Assembly (NCBI GenBank): GCA_964427875.1
Contig: CAYRVX010000022.1
Coordinates: 1 to 64,000 of the forward strand
Length of the DNA: 64,000 bases
Reading direction: 5' to 3'
DNA from: CAYRVX01 sp964427875
Lineage (GTDB): Bacteria > Planctomycetota > Phycisphaerae > SM23-33
Both the position numbers and the translations under genes were made by a program. Of the stretch, positions 42,723 to 51,588 are shown one piece after another. Positions within the stretch are counted from its first letter, which is position 1. Each line of letters opens with the position of its first letter. The notes beneath the pieces are model-generated. The model was not told the DNA's origin and did not search any database. It saw only the letters and a list, made by a program, of their open reading frames with translations.

Positions 42723-45440
42723 ATGGGCGCGGGAACCTTGCTGACTGTCGCGACGGCTGTAGGGCTGGGCGCGCGACTGACGGCCGTCGGGCAGGCGGCG
42801 AGGGGCGCCGCGCTGAAGGACCTGCCGGTCAACCGGTGGGTCCAGTTGGAGGCGAAGGCCGAGGCCGGCTACACGTACAGCCGGCCCATCTACGTGCCGT
42901 CGCGCGGGTGCGTGCTGCACTGGGGGGCGGTGTGCGGCGGCGACTGGCGGCCGTGGATGCGGAATGACGTTCGCGCGTTCGACGCGGCCGGCGGGCGGTG
43001 GGTCTCGGACTATCCCCCCGCCGCGAAGCTGCCCGGCCTGAAGACGCACAGCAGCTTCGGCAAGGGCGTCACGTACATGGGAAGCGGGGAGATGCTCGAC
43101 TGCGGCACGCCCGCGCCGTCGATGATCGCCAACGGCGTCTGCTACGACTCGAAGCGCGGCCAGGTGATCTACACGATGAAGGGCCTGATGGCCGCCTACG
43201 ACCCGAGGAGGCGGAAGTGGCGCGACATGAAGGCCAAGGCGGTCCTGAACGGCCGGGAGTACGCCGGCGGCCCGGGCGTCTACGGCGTCGGGACGTGCTA
43301 CGACCCCGTCAACGACGAGATCGTCATGTTTCCCCACTGGGGCGGGCGGAACACCGACCTGCGCGACGCCACCGGACAGATGAGCGCCCACTGCGGCACG
43401 TTCGTCTACCGCTTCACGGACAACGCCTGGCGGCGGGCCGGCGAGACGTTCGGCAGCGAGGCGATCCGCAATGCCCGCAGGGAGGTCGTCGCGACGATGG
43501 GCAGGTGGAGCCGGCGGCTCGACGAGGCCTGGAAGCTGCGGCGCCGCGCCGAGGCGGCCAAGGAGCAAGAGCTTCTCAAGGAGCTGGCCCGCTTGTCGCC
43601 CGGCCGGCAGGGCGAGCTCCCGCCGCGGGCGGGCGCGAGCCGGATGGAGTCGGTCCTGAGGCTCGGCTCGGCGGCGCTGCGCGGGCTCGAAGCCAGGCTG
43701 AACGGCCCGCTTCGCGTTGAGCCGCCGCCGCGCTGCGGCACGCCGCTGATCTACGACCCGAGGAACCGGGTCATCGTGATGTTCGGCGGGCACGACGGGC
43801 TGGTCCGCACCGACCTGGGCCCTGCCGGCCACCCGGGGGCCCTCAGCGACACGTGGCTCTACGACGTGACCGCCAGGCAGTGGCGCGAGCTTGCCTGCAA
43901 ACGCCGGCCGACCGCGACGCTCTGGCCCAAGATGGTCTACGATCCGGCAAGCGGGAAGGTCCTGCTGGTCACCCTCCACCGCGCGCGGGACCGCAAGGAG
44001 AAGCCCCGCGTCGTCATCTGGGGCCTGGACGTCGCCGCCGCCGAATGGAGCAGGCTGCGCGAGGAGCCCTGGCCGTGGGAGATCGTCCGCTCCCACGGCA
44101 CGGGCGGGGCCGGCGTCGTCTACGAAGTGGCCCTCGACGAGAAGGCCCGCTGCCTGCTGCTCACGCAGAACGTGATGGAGAACCGAGCGCCGCGGGAGCA
44201 GGTCTTCGCCTTCCGCCTGGACGTCGGCCGGATGAAGCCGGCGCCCGCGCCGCAGTGGATTGCCCCGCCGCCGGTCCGGCCGATCGAGATCCCGCCGGAC
44301 GATCCGGCCTGGCTCGCGAAGCTCAAATCGCTGCCGGCCAACAGGTGGGTCCACGCGCACCCGCCGCGTGAGGCGGCGGATCGCGGCTGGGGCATGGCCG
44401 CGTGCGACCCCGTCCGCGGGTGGATGGTCTACTTCGGCGGCGGGCACGCCACGTACCAGGTGAACAACGTGGCCGTCTACGTCGTCGGCGCTAACCGCTG
44501 GGTGACGACGGCCGGCGACCACAACGACTGGGTCCCGCCGGTCGGTTGGGGCGGCGTGGCGATGGGCTTCCGCGGCGGGCGGCACGCCCACCACCAGCGG
44601 AACGAGTACGTCGCGATCGACGGGCGGATGTTCTGGTCGATGGGCACGGGCAGCCGGCGATGGCGCGCCGAGGAGGAGAAGCGCCCCGGCCCCCGTTACG
44701 CGTGGTTCCACGACGTCGACCGCGGCGGCGTCTGGCGGCAGGTGGAGATCGGCAAGGTGGACGTGGGCGAGAAGGTCCCGGGCACGTACGGCCGCTCCTG
44801 CGTGGTCCATCCGGACGGGCGGGTGTTCGGCTTCGGCGGGGCGCTGGAGCCGTACGACGGGCGGTTCTTCGCCGGCGAGAGCTACTTCTCCGTGTACGAC
44901 GTCTACGCCAACACGCTGTCGATCCGGAAGGTCCCGCCGCCGCAGCCGGGCATCACCTACGAGTGCCGCCCGTTCTGCACGCTGCCGGACCGCGATCAAA
45001 TCTTCTTCTACGAATGCGTAGCGAGGAAGGGCAAGATCGAGCGCCAGGGAACGTGGGTCTACGACATAAAGGCCAACCGGTTCACGAACCTCCGGGCGAA
45101 GCGCCACCCGCCGGACGAGCCGGGCACGGTGGAGTATCTCGATGGGCAGGGCGCGGTCTTCGCGGCCATCGGGCGCGACCAGCAGTGGGTGTACTCCTTC
45201 CGGCACAACACGTGGGCGCCGCTGCCGCTTGAGGCCGACGGGCGTTTCGCCTTCGACCCGGTCTACACGCAGCTCGTCTACGTGGCCAAGTACGGCGTGC
45301 TGGTCAGCGTCGGCGCGGCCAGCCGCGGCACCGCCGTCATGCGCCCGGACGTCAGCGCGGTGAAGTGGGACCCGCGGCCGGAGCGGCCCAAGGCGCCCTC
45401 GCCCCTGGGGGAACTGGGCGAGCACACACGAAAGAGGTAA
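42723..45440 (+). CDS. exported kelch-type beta-propeller protein
   Basis: Protein of 905 residues with a signal-like N-terminus (TLLTVATAVGLGARLTAVGQAARG). Kelch/galactose-oxidase-like blades occur in two groups, about 35-250 (GMVTCYDP-type strands such as VYGVGTCYDPVNDEIVMFPHWGG) and 330-880 (LIYDPRNRVIVMFGGHDG, DTWLYDVTARQWREL, VYFGGGHATYQVN, VFGFGGALEPYDG). A charged helical segment (about 255-330) separates them. No copper-oxidase Cys-Tyr pair was located. A role in carbohydrate binding or as an extracellular scaffold is plausible. AAGGAG precedes the ATG at 42723. Monocistronic. Confidence 0.85.
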   Translation: MGAGTLLTVATAVGLGARLTAVGQAARGAALKDLPVNRWVQLEAKAEAGYTYSRPIYVPSRGCVLHWGAVCGGDWRPWMRNDVRAFDAAGGRWVSDYPPAAKLPGLKTHSSFGKGVTYMGSGEMLDCGTPAPSMIANGVCYDSKRGQVIYTMKGLMAAYDPRRRKWRDMKAKAVLNGREYAGGPGVYGVGTCYDPVNDEIVMFPHWGGRNTDLRDATGQMSAHCGTFVYRFTDNAWRRAGETFGSEAIRNARREVVATMGRWSRRLDEAWKLRRRAEAAKEQELLKELARLSPGRQGELPPRAGASRMESVLRLGSAALRGLEARLNGPLRVEPPPRCGTPLIYDPRNRVIVMFGGHDGLVRTDLGPAGHPGALSDTWLYDVTARQWRELACKRRPTATLWPKMVYDPASGKVLLVTLHRARDRKEKPRVVIWGLDVAAAEWSRLREEPWPWEIVRSHGTGGAGVVYEVALDEKARCLLLTQNVMENRAPREQVFAFRLDVGRMKPAPAPQWIAPPPVRPIEIPPDDPAWLAKLKSLPANRWVHAHPPREAADRGWGMAACDPVRGWMVYFGGGHATYQVNNVAVYVVGANRWVTTAGDHNDWVPPVGWGGVAMGFRGGRHAHHQRNEYVAIDGRMFWSMGTGSRRWRAEEEKRPGPRYAWFHDVDRGGVWRQVEIGKVDVGEKVPGTYGRSCVVHPDGRVFGFGGALEPYDGRFFAGESYFSVYDVYANTLSIRKVPPPQPGITYECRPFCTLPDRDQIFFYECVARKGKIERQGTWVYDIKANRFTNLRAKRHPPDEPGTVEYLDGQGAVFAAIGRDQQWVYSFRHNTWAPLPLEADGRFAFDPVYTQLVYVAKYGVLVSVGAASRGTAVMRPDVSAVKWDPRPERPKAPSPLGELGEHTRKR

Positions 45441-45472
45441 GGCCGCCGGCCCTGTCGCGCGCGGAAGCACCC

Positions 45473-45501
45473 TTTGCCAGCGGGGACCGGGCGGATATAA
45501 T
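45473..45501 (+). promoter_or_regulatory. probable promoter of the addiction-module antitoxin gene
   Basis: A perfect TATAAT (45496-45501) lies 17 bp after TTTGCC (45473-45478), a weak -35. The start codon follows 24 bp later with GAAGGG as RBS. The spacing is ideal and the -10 strong, so this is a reasonable promoter call despite the poor -35. Confidence 0.4.
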
Positions 45502-45525
45502 CCGGGATAGAGAAGGGTCAGCGCG

Positions 45526-45765
45526 ATGAAGGCCAGAGCTGAAGATGTCTTGAAAGAAGCGCTCGCGATGTCGTCGGCGGAGCGCGCCGCCCTGGCGGCC
45601 AGGCTCATCTCCTCGCTGGATCCCCAGCCCGACGAAGACGTGGATGCCCTCTGGCAGGCCGAGACCACTCGGCGACTGCGCGAGGTGCGCGACGGGGGGG
45701 TGGAGCTGGAGTCCTGGGAGACCGTCCGCGATCGACTCAAGAGGGACGTTGATGCTTCCGGCTGA
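45526..45765 (+). CDS. addiction-module antitoxin component (TIGR02574-like)
   Basis: Protein of 79 residues with the family pattern: VLKEALAMSSAERAALAARLISSLD, then an acidic DEDVDALW stretch and RLREVRDGGVELESWETVRD at the end. These short helical proteins pair with RelE/ParE toxins. The start overlaps no upstream gene, and GAAGGG precedes the ATG. The toxin reading frame overlaps its 3' end by 14 bp but is truncated, so this antitoxin is probably an orphan. Confidence 0.85.
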   Translation: MKARAEDVLKEALAMSSAERAALAARLISSLDPQPDEDVDALWQAETTRRLREVRDGGVELESWETVRDRLKRDVDASG

Positions 45766-45871
45766 GATCCACCCGGAAGCAACGCGCGAGCTGGAGGAGA
45801 GCTTCCACTGGTACGACGACCAGACCCCGGGACTCGCGCTCCTGGGGTCGGCGGCTTCAGCGTCGGACTGA
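45752..45871 (+). pseudogene. truncated RelE/ParE-type toxin
   Basis: The first 29 codons read like the opening of plasmid-stabilisation RelE/ParE toxins (EIHPEATRELEESFHWYDDQ, then TPGLA). After that the frame continues only to codon 39 and stops, while intact members have about 95-105 residues. The catalytic and core strands are gone. The lost part is not found downstream: the next gene ends 12 bp away on the other strand, so a deletion rather than a simple frameshift is likely. Confidence 0.7.
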
Positions 45872-45883
45872 TCGGCCGGACGC

Positions 45884-48301
45884 CTACCGGGGCGCTGCGG
45901 GGAGCTTGGTGAGGGCTTCGAGGACCTCGACGCGGACGCGGTCGGCGAGGCCGCGGTCCTTCGGGCGGGTCCAGTGGATCTGCCCGGGGTCGGTCATGCA
46001 GGCGGTGACGCGCTCGGCGGCGGTGGCCAGTTGCTTCCGCGCGGGCCCCAGGCGCGGGTCGGCGGGGTCCTTCTCGGCCAGGGCGGCCGCTCGGTCGCGG
46101 AGCATCCGCAGGTACTCGTAGTCCTGCACGCCCTCGCGGACGGCCTCCATGTGCTTGCCCCGCGTGACGGTGGTCTCGTCGAGGAACAGCGGCGTGTACG
46201 CCCCGCGGACGGAGAGGTACTCGTTCCAACTGCTGGCCCCGTTGGAGTCGCCGAAGGCCCAGAAGCCCGAGCCCTTCGCGGCGTGCTTCCAGCAGAACCA
46301 GTGCTGCATTCGATGGTAGCTGTAGGGGTCCAGCAGCTTCCCGGGCCCGCTGCACGAGTAGAACCACAGCTCCCTGCCGGCGCGGCGGTGGGCGGCGTAG
46401 AAGTCCGCGAAGCGCCGGCCACCGCCGATCCACATCGGCAGGTTCGGGCAGAGCACGTCGCAGACGGCGAACAGCTCGGGCGTCGCCTTCCACGGCTCGC
46501 GCCAGGTGGGGTCCTCCCAGATCACCACCTGCGGGGCGGCCGCGCGAATGACACGGGCGTACTCGATGATGACGCGGTCCTGTTCGGCGCCGTGCGGCTC
46601 GTCCACCAGCAGCAGGCCCAACTGCTCCGGCCGGGCGCCGAGGGCCTTGACCCGGCGGACCCACCAGGTGATCCACTCGGTGAGGGCCCTGCGGAACGGC
46701 GGCGTGGCTACGGGGAATCCCGCGAAGCGATCGCCGACCGACGCGAAGACGAGGTAGTTCCGCGCGTCGGGCCAGCGGGCCAGCCACGTGCGAAAGCTCG
46801 CGTCGTCGGGCGGGGCGGTCATCCTGCCGGTCTTGTCGAATCGGCCGGTGGGCATCACCGACGACCGGGCCCAGGGCGAGTCGACGTAGTGCTCGCGGAG
46901 CACGCGGATGAGCGCTGAGCGATTGGCCGGCGTGACGTTGTAGGCGTCGCAGTCGGTGTAGTCCCAGCCGCAGAGGTGCAGCGTCGGCCGGGCCGGGAAC
47001 GTCAGCGCGTACACCTTCAGCCGGATGGGGACCTGCGTCGAGCCGGGGGAGATCCGCAGGCTGCCGCGATAGTCGCCCGCGGCGAGGTCCTTCGAGTGAA
47101 ACGTGAGCCACACCTGCCGCGTCATGCCGGGCGGGATCTCCAGCAACCAGCCCTCCCGGCTGCGTCGGGCGTCGGGCATGGCCGCCGCCACCGGCACGCC
47201 GGACTTCGTGTCGGTGAAGGGCACTTCCTGCACGGTGACGCAGCTCGGCGCCGCGCCCCCGGGCAGGCCGGCGAAGCTCAATCGCAGGCGGGCCGTCTCA
47301 GGCGAGACGTTCGAGACGTTCACCGCCGCGCCGCGGTACTCGTTTCGCATCATGGCCACGTCCACGCGCGCCGGCGACTTCCGCGGCGGCTCGGTGGGGC
47401 TGAGCATGTCCCAGCGGTCCTTCTGCCAGACCGCCAGCGGCCCGGCGCGGTCCGCTCGCCAGAGCTCCGCCTGGGCGGCGAAGATGCGGCGGTGCAGATC
47501 GTTCAGCGGCAGGACGGTTCGGAAGCCCTCGTCCGCGGGGACCTCGAGCGAGGCGACCTGCCTCTCGACGTCGGCGAGTTGCGATGCGAGCCTCTTGCGG
47601 GCCGCCGGGGGCACGTTGGCGGCCTTGAGCTGCTCGCGCACGGCCGCTGCGTCCGCGCGGAGCCTTCGCCGCACGCCCCGGGTCACCTGCATGCGCCGAA
47701 GAAGCTGCGGAAGGCTCTCGACCTTCTCGCCGCCGGGCGGACGGCCAAGCAGCGCGTCGGGGCCGCGGTGGACCTCGATCTCGTCACAGAAGACGTACGG
47801 CCCGCCCGGGACGATCGCGAACGTGACGAAGCGACCGCGAGTGGCGAGCCGGGCGGTCTGGAAACGGTGCACGGCATAGCCGCCCGGCGGGGCGCGGCCC
47901 TCGGCGGCGCTGAGCTCGACGAGGTCGCCCAGGAAGTGATGCGTCTTTCCGTCGTCGCTGACGAGCAGCAGGATCGCCATCGGCCAGGTCACCCCCGCCT
48001 TGCCCGCGGCCATGTTCAGCGACACGCCGCCGATCGGCTCGACCGCCCCGAGGTCGATGGCAACGGTGACGGCCGGGGCGCTCGTCCAGCCCACCGTCGT
48101 CTTCTGCGTCCAGAAGTAGCCCTTGGTGTAGACGCCGTCGGTGAGCTGCGTCCGGTCGCCGCTGTCGGTGCAGTGTCGGTAGCTGGGCCCAGGCGAGAGG
48201 CGGTAGCTCTTGTGCAGCGCCACGTTGCCCTGGGCGCCGGTCACCGAAGTCGGCGCAAGCGCCGCCGCGCAGCAAAGCGCCGCCGTCAGCACGCGGGTCA
48301 T
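45884..48301 (-). CDS. exported F5/8-type plus GH123/DUF4091-like protein
   Basis: Protein of 805 residues with a signal peptide (VLTAALCCAAALAPTSVTGA). Residues about 25-180 form a discoidin/F5-8-type sugar-binding domain (NVALHKSYRLSP, QLTDGVYTKGYFW, VAIDLGAVEPIGGV). A helical linker follows, then a sandwich (MTRQVWLTFHSKDLAAGDYRG), and the GH123/DUF4091 barrel (LHLCGWDYTDCDAYN, LGLLLVDEPHGAEQD, HMEAVREGVQDYEYLRMLRD). The Asp-Glu in LLLVDEPHG fits the catalytic pair of substrate-assisted GH123 enzymes. The ATG at 48301 overlaps the stop of the TPP-decarboxylase gene (ATGA), with AAAGGAG upstream in that gene. Likely an exo-hexosaminidase. Confidence 0.85.
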   Translation of the reverse strand: MTRVLTAALCCAAALAPTSVTGAQGNVALHKSYRLSPGPSYRHCTDSGDRTQLTDGVYTKGYFWTQKTTVGWTSAPAVTVAIDLGAVEPIGGVSLNMAAGKAGVTWPMAILLLVSDDGKTHHFLGDLVELSAAEGRAPPGGYAVHRFQTARLATRGRFVTFAIVPGGPYVFCDEIEVHRGPDALLGRPPGGEKVESLPQLLRRMQVTRGVRRRLRADAAAVREQLKAANVPPAARKRLASQLADVERQVASLEVPADEGFRTVLPLNDLHRRIFAAQAELWRADRAGPLAVWQKDRWDMLSPTEPPRKSPARVDVAMMRNEYRGAAVNVSNVSPETARLRLSFAGLPGGAAPSCVTVQEVPFTDTKSGVPVAAAMPDARRSREGWLLEIPPGMTRQVWLTFHSKDLAAGDYRGSLRISPGSTQVPIRLKVYALTFPARPTLHLCGWDYTDCDAYNVTPANRSALIRVLREHYVDSPWARSSVMPTGRFDKTGRMTAPPDDASFRTWLARWPDARNYLVFASVGDRFAGFPVATPPFRRALTEWITWWVRRVKALGARPEQLGLLLVDEPHGAEQDRVIIEYARVIRAAAPQVVIWEDPTWREPWKATPELFAVCDVLCPNLPMWIGGGRRFADFYAAHRRAGRELWFYSCSGPGKLLDPYSYHRMQHWFCWKHAAKGSGFWAFGDSNGASSWNEYLSVRGAYTPLFLDETTVTRGKHMEAVREGVQDYEYLRMLRDRAAALAEKDPADPRLGPARKQLATAAERVTACMTDPGQIHWTRPKDRGLADRVRVEVLEALTKLPAAPR

Positions 48302-49965
48302 CGCTGGGCTCCTTTCATCGTCGGCCTGCCGCCGGCGCGCCGCGCCAGGCGCTTGCCGAGGCGCTCCAGCGCGTGCGAACGGTCGTACGGGTCGAGGTGA
48401 ACGTTGATGATGGAGAAGCTCTTGGTGTTCTGGCGGGCCTTCGCGAGCGCCTCCTCCAGTTCGCCCTCGGTCCTCACCTCGCAGCCCCAGCCGCGGCGGA
48501 GGACCTGCGGCCAGTGGTGATACGCCCAGTCGTGCAGGTCGTTGAACGGCCCGTCCTTGATGAACCGCTCGGTGGTGTAGCCCTTGTTGTTCAGCACGAA
48601 GACGATCGGGTTGAGGCCGAAGCGCGCCGCGGTGGACAGCTCCTGGCCGGTCATCTGAAACGCCCCGTCGCCGACGAAGACGAGGGGCCTGAGGCGGCGG
48701 TTCCGGATCTGCGCCCCGACGGCGGCCGGGACGGCGAAACCCATCGACGTGTAATACGCCGGGCTGAGGAACTCGGTGCGGCGATGGATGGTCAGGTCGG
48801 CGGCGCCGAAGAGGCTGTCGCCGATGTCGGAGATCACGACGAAGTCGTCCTCGAGGAATTCGTCCATCCGCCCGAAGAAGCGCCGGACCGTGATCGCGCG
48901 CCGCTTCTGCGGGCGGAAGGGCTTTCGCTCGCGCCGCGCCGCGAGGGGCATCCTGCGGCGCCGGCCGACCGGCCCGGCCGTCAGGCGCCGGATGAAGTCC
49001 CCCAGCGATATGCCCTCAAAGTGATGCCGCTTGATCGTGATGCGCTCGGACGTGGCGCTGATGGTCCGCGAGACGTCGAGATTGGCCGTGTAGATGCCGA
49101 GGTTGATGTCCGTCATGAAGGCCCCGAGGATCAGCACGCAGTCGGCGCCCTCGACGGTCCGTCGGACGTCCTCCCGGCCCATTGCCCCTTCGTAGATGCC
49201 CAGGTAGTGGTCGTGTCGCTCGGAGACGACGCTCTTGCCCAGCAGCGTCGCCGCCACGGGATAGCCCGTCCGCTCGACTAGCCGCAGCAGCGCATTCTGG
49301 AGGCCGAAGCGGTGGATCTCGACCCCGGCGAGGATGACGGGCCTTTTTGCGGCCCGCATCATGGCCGCGGCCTCCTCGACGGCCTCGCGGAGCGTCTGGC
49401 GGTCCTTCTCCGGCGGCTGTGCGGCTGCGCGCGCGGGCTTCCGGCAGGGCTGGTCGCACATGTCGCTGGGCAATTCGAGATACACCGGTCGCTTCTGGCG
49501 CATGCAGGCCGCGATGACCTCGTCGATCTGCCCCGGCGCGCGGGCGGCGTCCTCCAGGGCGGCCGAGGCAACGGTCACCTGCTCGAAGATCCGCCGTTGC
49601 GTGGTGAAGTCCCGCACGCGGTGGTGCAGCAGGCTGAGGCGCAGGCGCTGGCGCAGGGCCGGGGCGCCGCTGATCACGATCAGCGGGGACTTCTCGGCGT
49701 AGGCGCCGGCGACCGCGTTGACGGTGTTCAGGCCGCCGACGCAGTAGGTCACGCACACGGCCCCCAGGCCGTTCACGCGGGCGTAGGCGTCGGCGGCGAA
49801 GCTCGCCCCGGCCTCGGTGCACGTGCCGACCACCTCCAACGGGCTTCTCACCAGCAGATCGTAGAACTCCAGAACGTAATCGCCGGGAACGCCAAAGACG
49901 TGCTTGAGGCCGCTGTCCTGAAGGCGCCGAACCAGATACCTCCCGACCGTCATCGCTTTCGCCAT
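48298..49965 (-). CDS. thiamine-diphosphate-dependent 2-keto acid decarboxylase
   Basis: Cytoplasmic enzyme of 555 residues related to pyruvate/indolepyruvate decarboxylase. The cofactor-activating Glu lies in CTEAGASFAADAYARVNG. The central domain is PVILAGVEIHRFGLQNAL. The TPP/Mg motif is GDGAFQMTGQ followed about 25 residues later by NNKGYTTE. An Asp/His-rich loop of pyruvate decarboxylases is seen as LSLLHHRVRDFT. Substrate could be pyruvate or a sugar-derived 2-keto acid. The ATG at 49965 has GAGG upstream and begins at the conserved TVGRYLVRRLQ. It is followed without gap by the GH123-like gene (ATGA overlap). Confidence 0.88.
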   Translation of the reverse strand: MAKAMTVGRYLVRRLQDSGLKHVFGVPGDYVLEFYDLLVRSPLEVVGTCTEAGASFAADAYARVNGLGAVCVTYCVGGLNTVNAVAGAYAEKSPLIVISGAPALRQRLRLSLLHHRVRDFTTQRRIFEQVTVASAALEDAARAPGQIDEVIAACMRQKRPVYLELPSDMCDQPCRKPARAAAQPPEKDRQTLREAVEEAAAMMRAAKRPVILAGVEIHRFGLQNALLRLVERTGYPVAATLLGKSVVSERHDHYLGIYEGAMGREDVRRTVEGADCVLILGAFMTDINLGIYTANLDVSRTISATSERITIKRHHFEGISLGDFIRRLTAGPVGRRRRMPLAARRERKPFRPQKRRAITVRRFFGRMDEFLEDDFVVISDIGDSLFGAADLTIHRRTEFLSPAYYTSMGFAVPAAVGAQIRNRRLRPLVFVGDGAFQMTGQELSTAARFGLNPIVFVLNNKGYTTERFIKDGPFNDLHDWAYHHWPQVLRRGWGCEVRTEGELEEALAKARQNTKSFSIINVHLDPYDRSHALERLGKRLARRAGGRPTMKGAQR

Positions 49966-50009
49966 GTTCGATCCCTCATCACGTTGTGCGCCGGGTGCCA
50001 TGCCCTCGT

Positions 50010-50143
50010 CCCGCCGTAGGCGGGAGGTGGGCATGTCTTCGTGTGCCCGTCCGGGAGGCGCGGCCGTACCATAACGCCTCCGTTCCGGGAACACAACGCC
50101 GGGCACTCCGTGACGTGAGGGACCACCGGAAGACATGGCCACC
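50010..50143. repeat. hairpin and long-range inverted repeat upstream of the oxidoreductase operon
   Basis: CCCGCC-GTA-GGCGGG (50010-50024) is a perfect small hairpin. GGTGGGCATGTCTTC (50026-50040) is repeated in inverted form at 50129-50143 with 14 of 15 bases matching. The arms enclose 88 bp of non-coding sequence between two divergent start codons (49965 and 50226). It looks like a dispersed-repeat pair, not a terminator. Confidence 0.5.
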
Positions 50144-50225
50144 CGGGAAGACGCGTGAGGCCATGGCACCGTGCGGGGCATTGTGGTAGACTCGCCGCGA
50201 CGCGGAGAGATGAAAGGACAGGGAC

Positions 50226-51548
50226 ATGATTCGACCGGATGATACCAACGGCGGCAGTCGTTTCGGCAAGCCCGTCACCATCACGCGGCGTCGCTTTCTG
50301 GCCGGTGCGGCGGCGTCCGTCGCGGCGCCGTACGTCGTGCCGGCCACGTCGATGGGCGCCGCGGGCCGGGCCGCGCCGAGCGACCGCATCGGCGTGGGCT
50401 TCATCGGCGTCGGCGGACGGGGCTCCGGCCACGTCGGGGCCCTGCTGGGCAACAGGCAAACGCAGGTCCTGGCCGTGTGCGACGCGAACAAGCCCAAGGC
50501 CGACAAGAACAAGAAGCGCGTGGACGCCCGCTACGGCGACACCGCCTGCGGGTCCTACAGCGACTTCCGCGAGCTGCTCGCCCGCGACGACGTCGACGCC
50601 GTCGTGATCGCCTCGCCGGAGAACTGGCACGCCCTGCACTCGGGCGCCGCCGCCGAGGCGGGCAAGGACATATACTGCGAGAAGGCGCTGAGCCTGACCG
50701 TCCGCGAGGGCCGGGAGCTCTGCCGGGCCGTGCGACGCTACGGGACGGTCTTCCAGGTCGGCACACAGCAGCGGTCCGGGCGGAACTTCCGATTCGCCTG
50801 CGAGCTGGCGCGGAACGGCTATCTCGGTAAGCTCAAGCGAGTCGAGGTCGGCGTGCCGGGCGGGCGGGCGCTGCCGAACGCCCCGCCCACGGACCCGCCG
50901 CCGGGGCTGGACTACGACCTCTGGCTCGGCCCGGCGCCCTACACGCCCCACAACGACATCAAGTGCAGCTACAACTGGTACTTCATCTACGACTACTGCG
51001 CGGGGTGGATCGAGTCGTGGGGCGTGCACCACTGCGACATCGCCCTGTGGGGGGCGCCGCAACTGCTGGCCTCGACGCTGGAGGTGGAGGGCACGGCCAC
51101 GTTCCCCACCGACGGCATCGCCAACACGTCGATCACCTGGCAGGTGAAGTACACCGCGCCGTCGGGGCTGGTGTTCAGCTTCACCGACAACCGCCGGCAC
51201 CCGCAGGGCTGCCGCTTCATCGGCGAGACCGGCTGGGTGCACGTCAACCGCGGCGGCATCCGCGCCGAGCCGAAGAACCTGCTCAAGGTGGCCATCAAGC
51301 CCGACGAGGAGCACCTGTACGAATCACGCAGCCACCACGGCAACTGGCTGGAGTGCATCCGCGGCCGGCGCGACCCGGTCGCGCCCGTCGAGGCGGGGCA
51401 CGTCGCGACGGCCATCACGCTCGTCGGCGACATCGCCACGCGCCTCGGCCGAAAGCTCACCTGGGACTGGAAGACCGAGCGATTCGTCAAGGACGACGAC
51501 GCCGACCGCATGCTCAGCCGCCCGATGCGGGCGCCCTGGAGCATGTAG
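50226..51548 (+). CDS. Tat-exported Gfo/Idh/MocA-family oxidoreductase
   Basis: NAD(P)-dependent sugar oxidoreductase of 440 residues. The Tat signal is ITRRRFLAGAAASVAAP (about 19-35). The Rossmann motif is IGVGFIGVGGRGSG, the catalytic-lysine segment DIYCEKALS, and the C-terminal half-barrel includes GVHHCDIALWG with the expected His. Planctomycete members are often periplasmic. Relatives oxidise secondary alcohols of sugars or exchange inositol hydroxyls, with tightly bound cofactor. GAAAGGACAGGG precedes the ATG. First gene of a six-gene plus-strand run; the next gene starts 25-40 bp on. Confidence 0.92.
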   Translation: MIRPDDTNGGSRFGKPVTITRRRFLAGAAASVAAPYVVPATSMGAAGRAAPSDRIGVGFIGVGGRGSGHVGALLGNRQTQVLAVCDANKPKADKNKKRVDARYGDTACGSYSDFRELLARDDVDAVVIASPENWHALHSGAAAEAGKDIYCEKALSLTVREGRELCRAVRRYGTVFQVGTQQRSGRNFRFACELARNGYLGKLKRVEVGVPGGRALPNAPPTDPPPGLDYDLWLGPAPYTPHNDIKCSYNWYFIYDYCAGWIESWGVHHCDIALWGAPQLLASTLEVEGTATFPTDGIANTSITWQVKYTAPSGLVFSFTDNRRHPQGCRFIGETGWVHVNRGGIRAEPKNLLKVAIKPDEEHLYESRSHHGNWLECIRGRRDPVAPVEAGHVATAITLVGDIATRLGRKLTWDWKTERFVKDDDADRMLSRPMRAPWSM

Positions 51549-51588
51549 CCTCGCGCGCGTCGATCCGCCATTCATGGGAAACGATATC

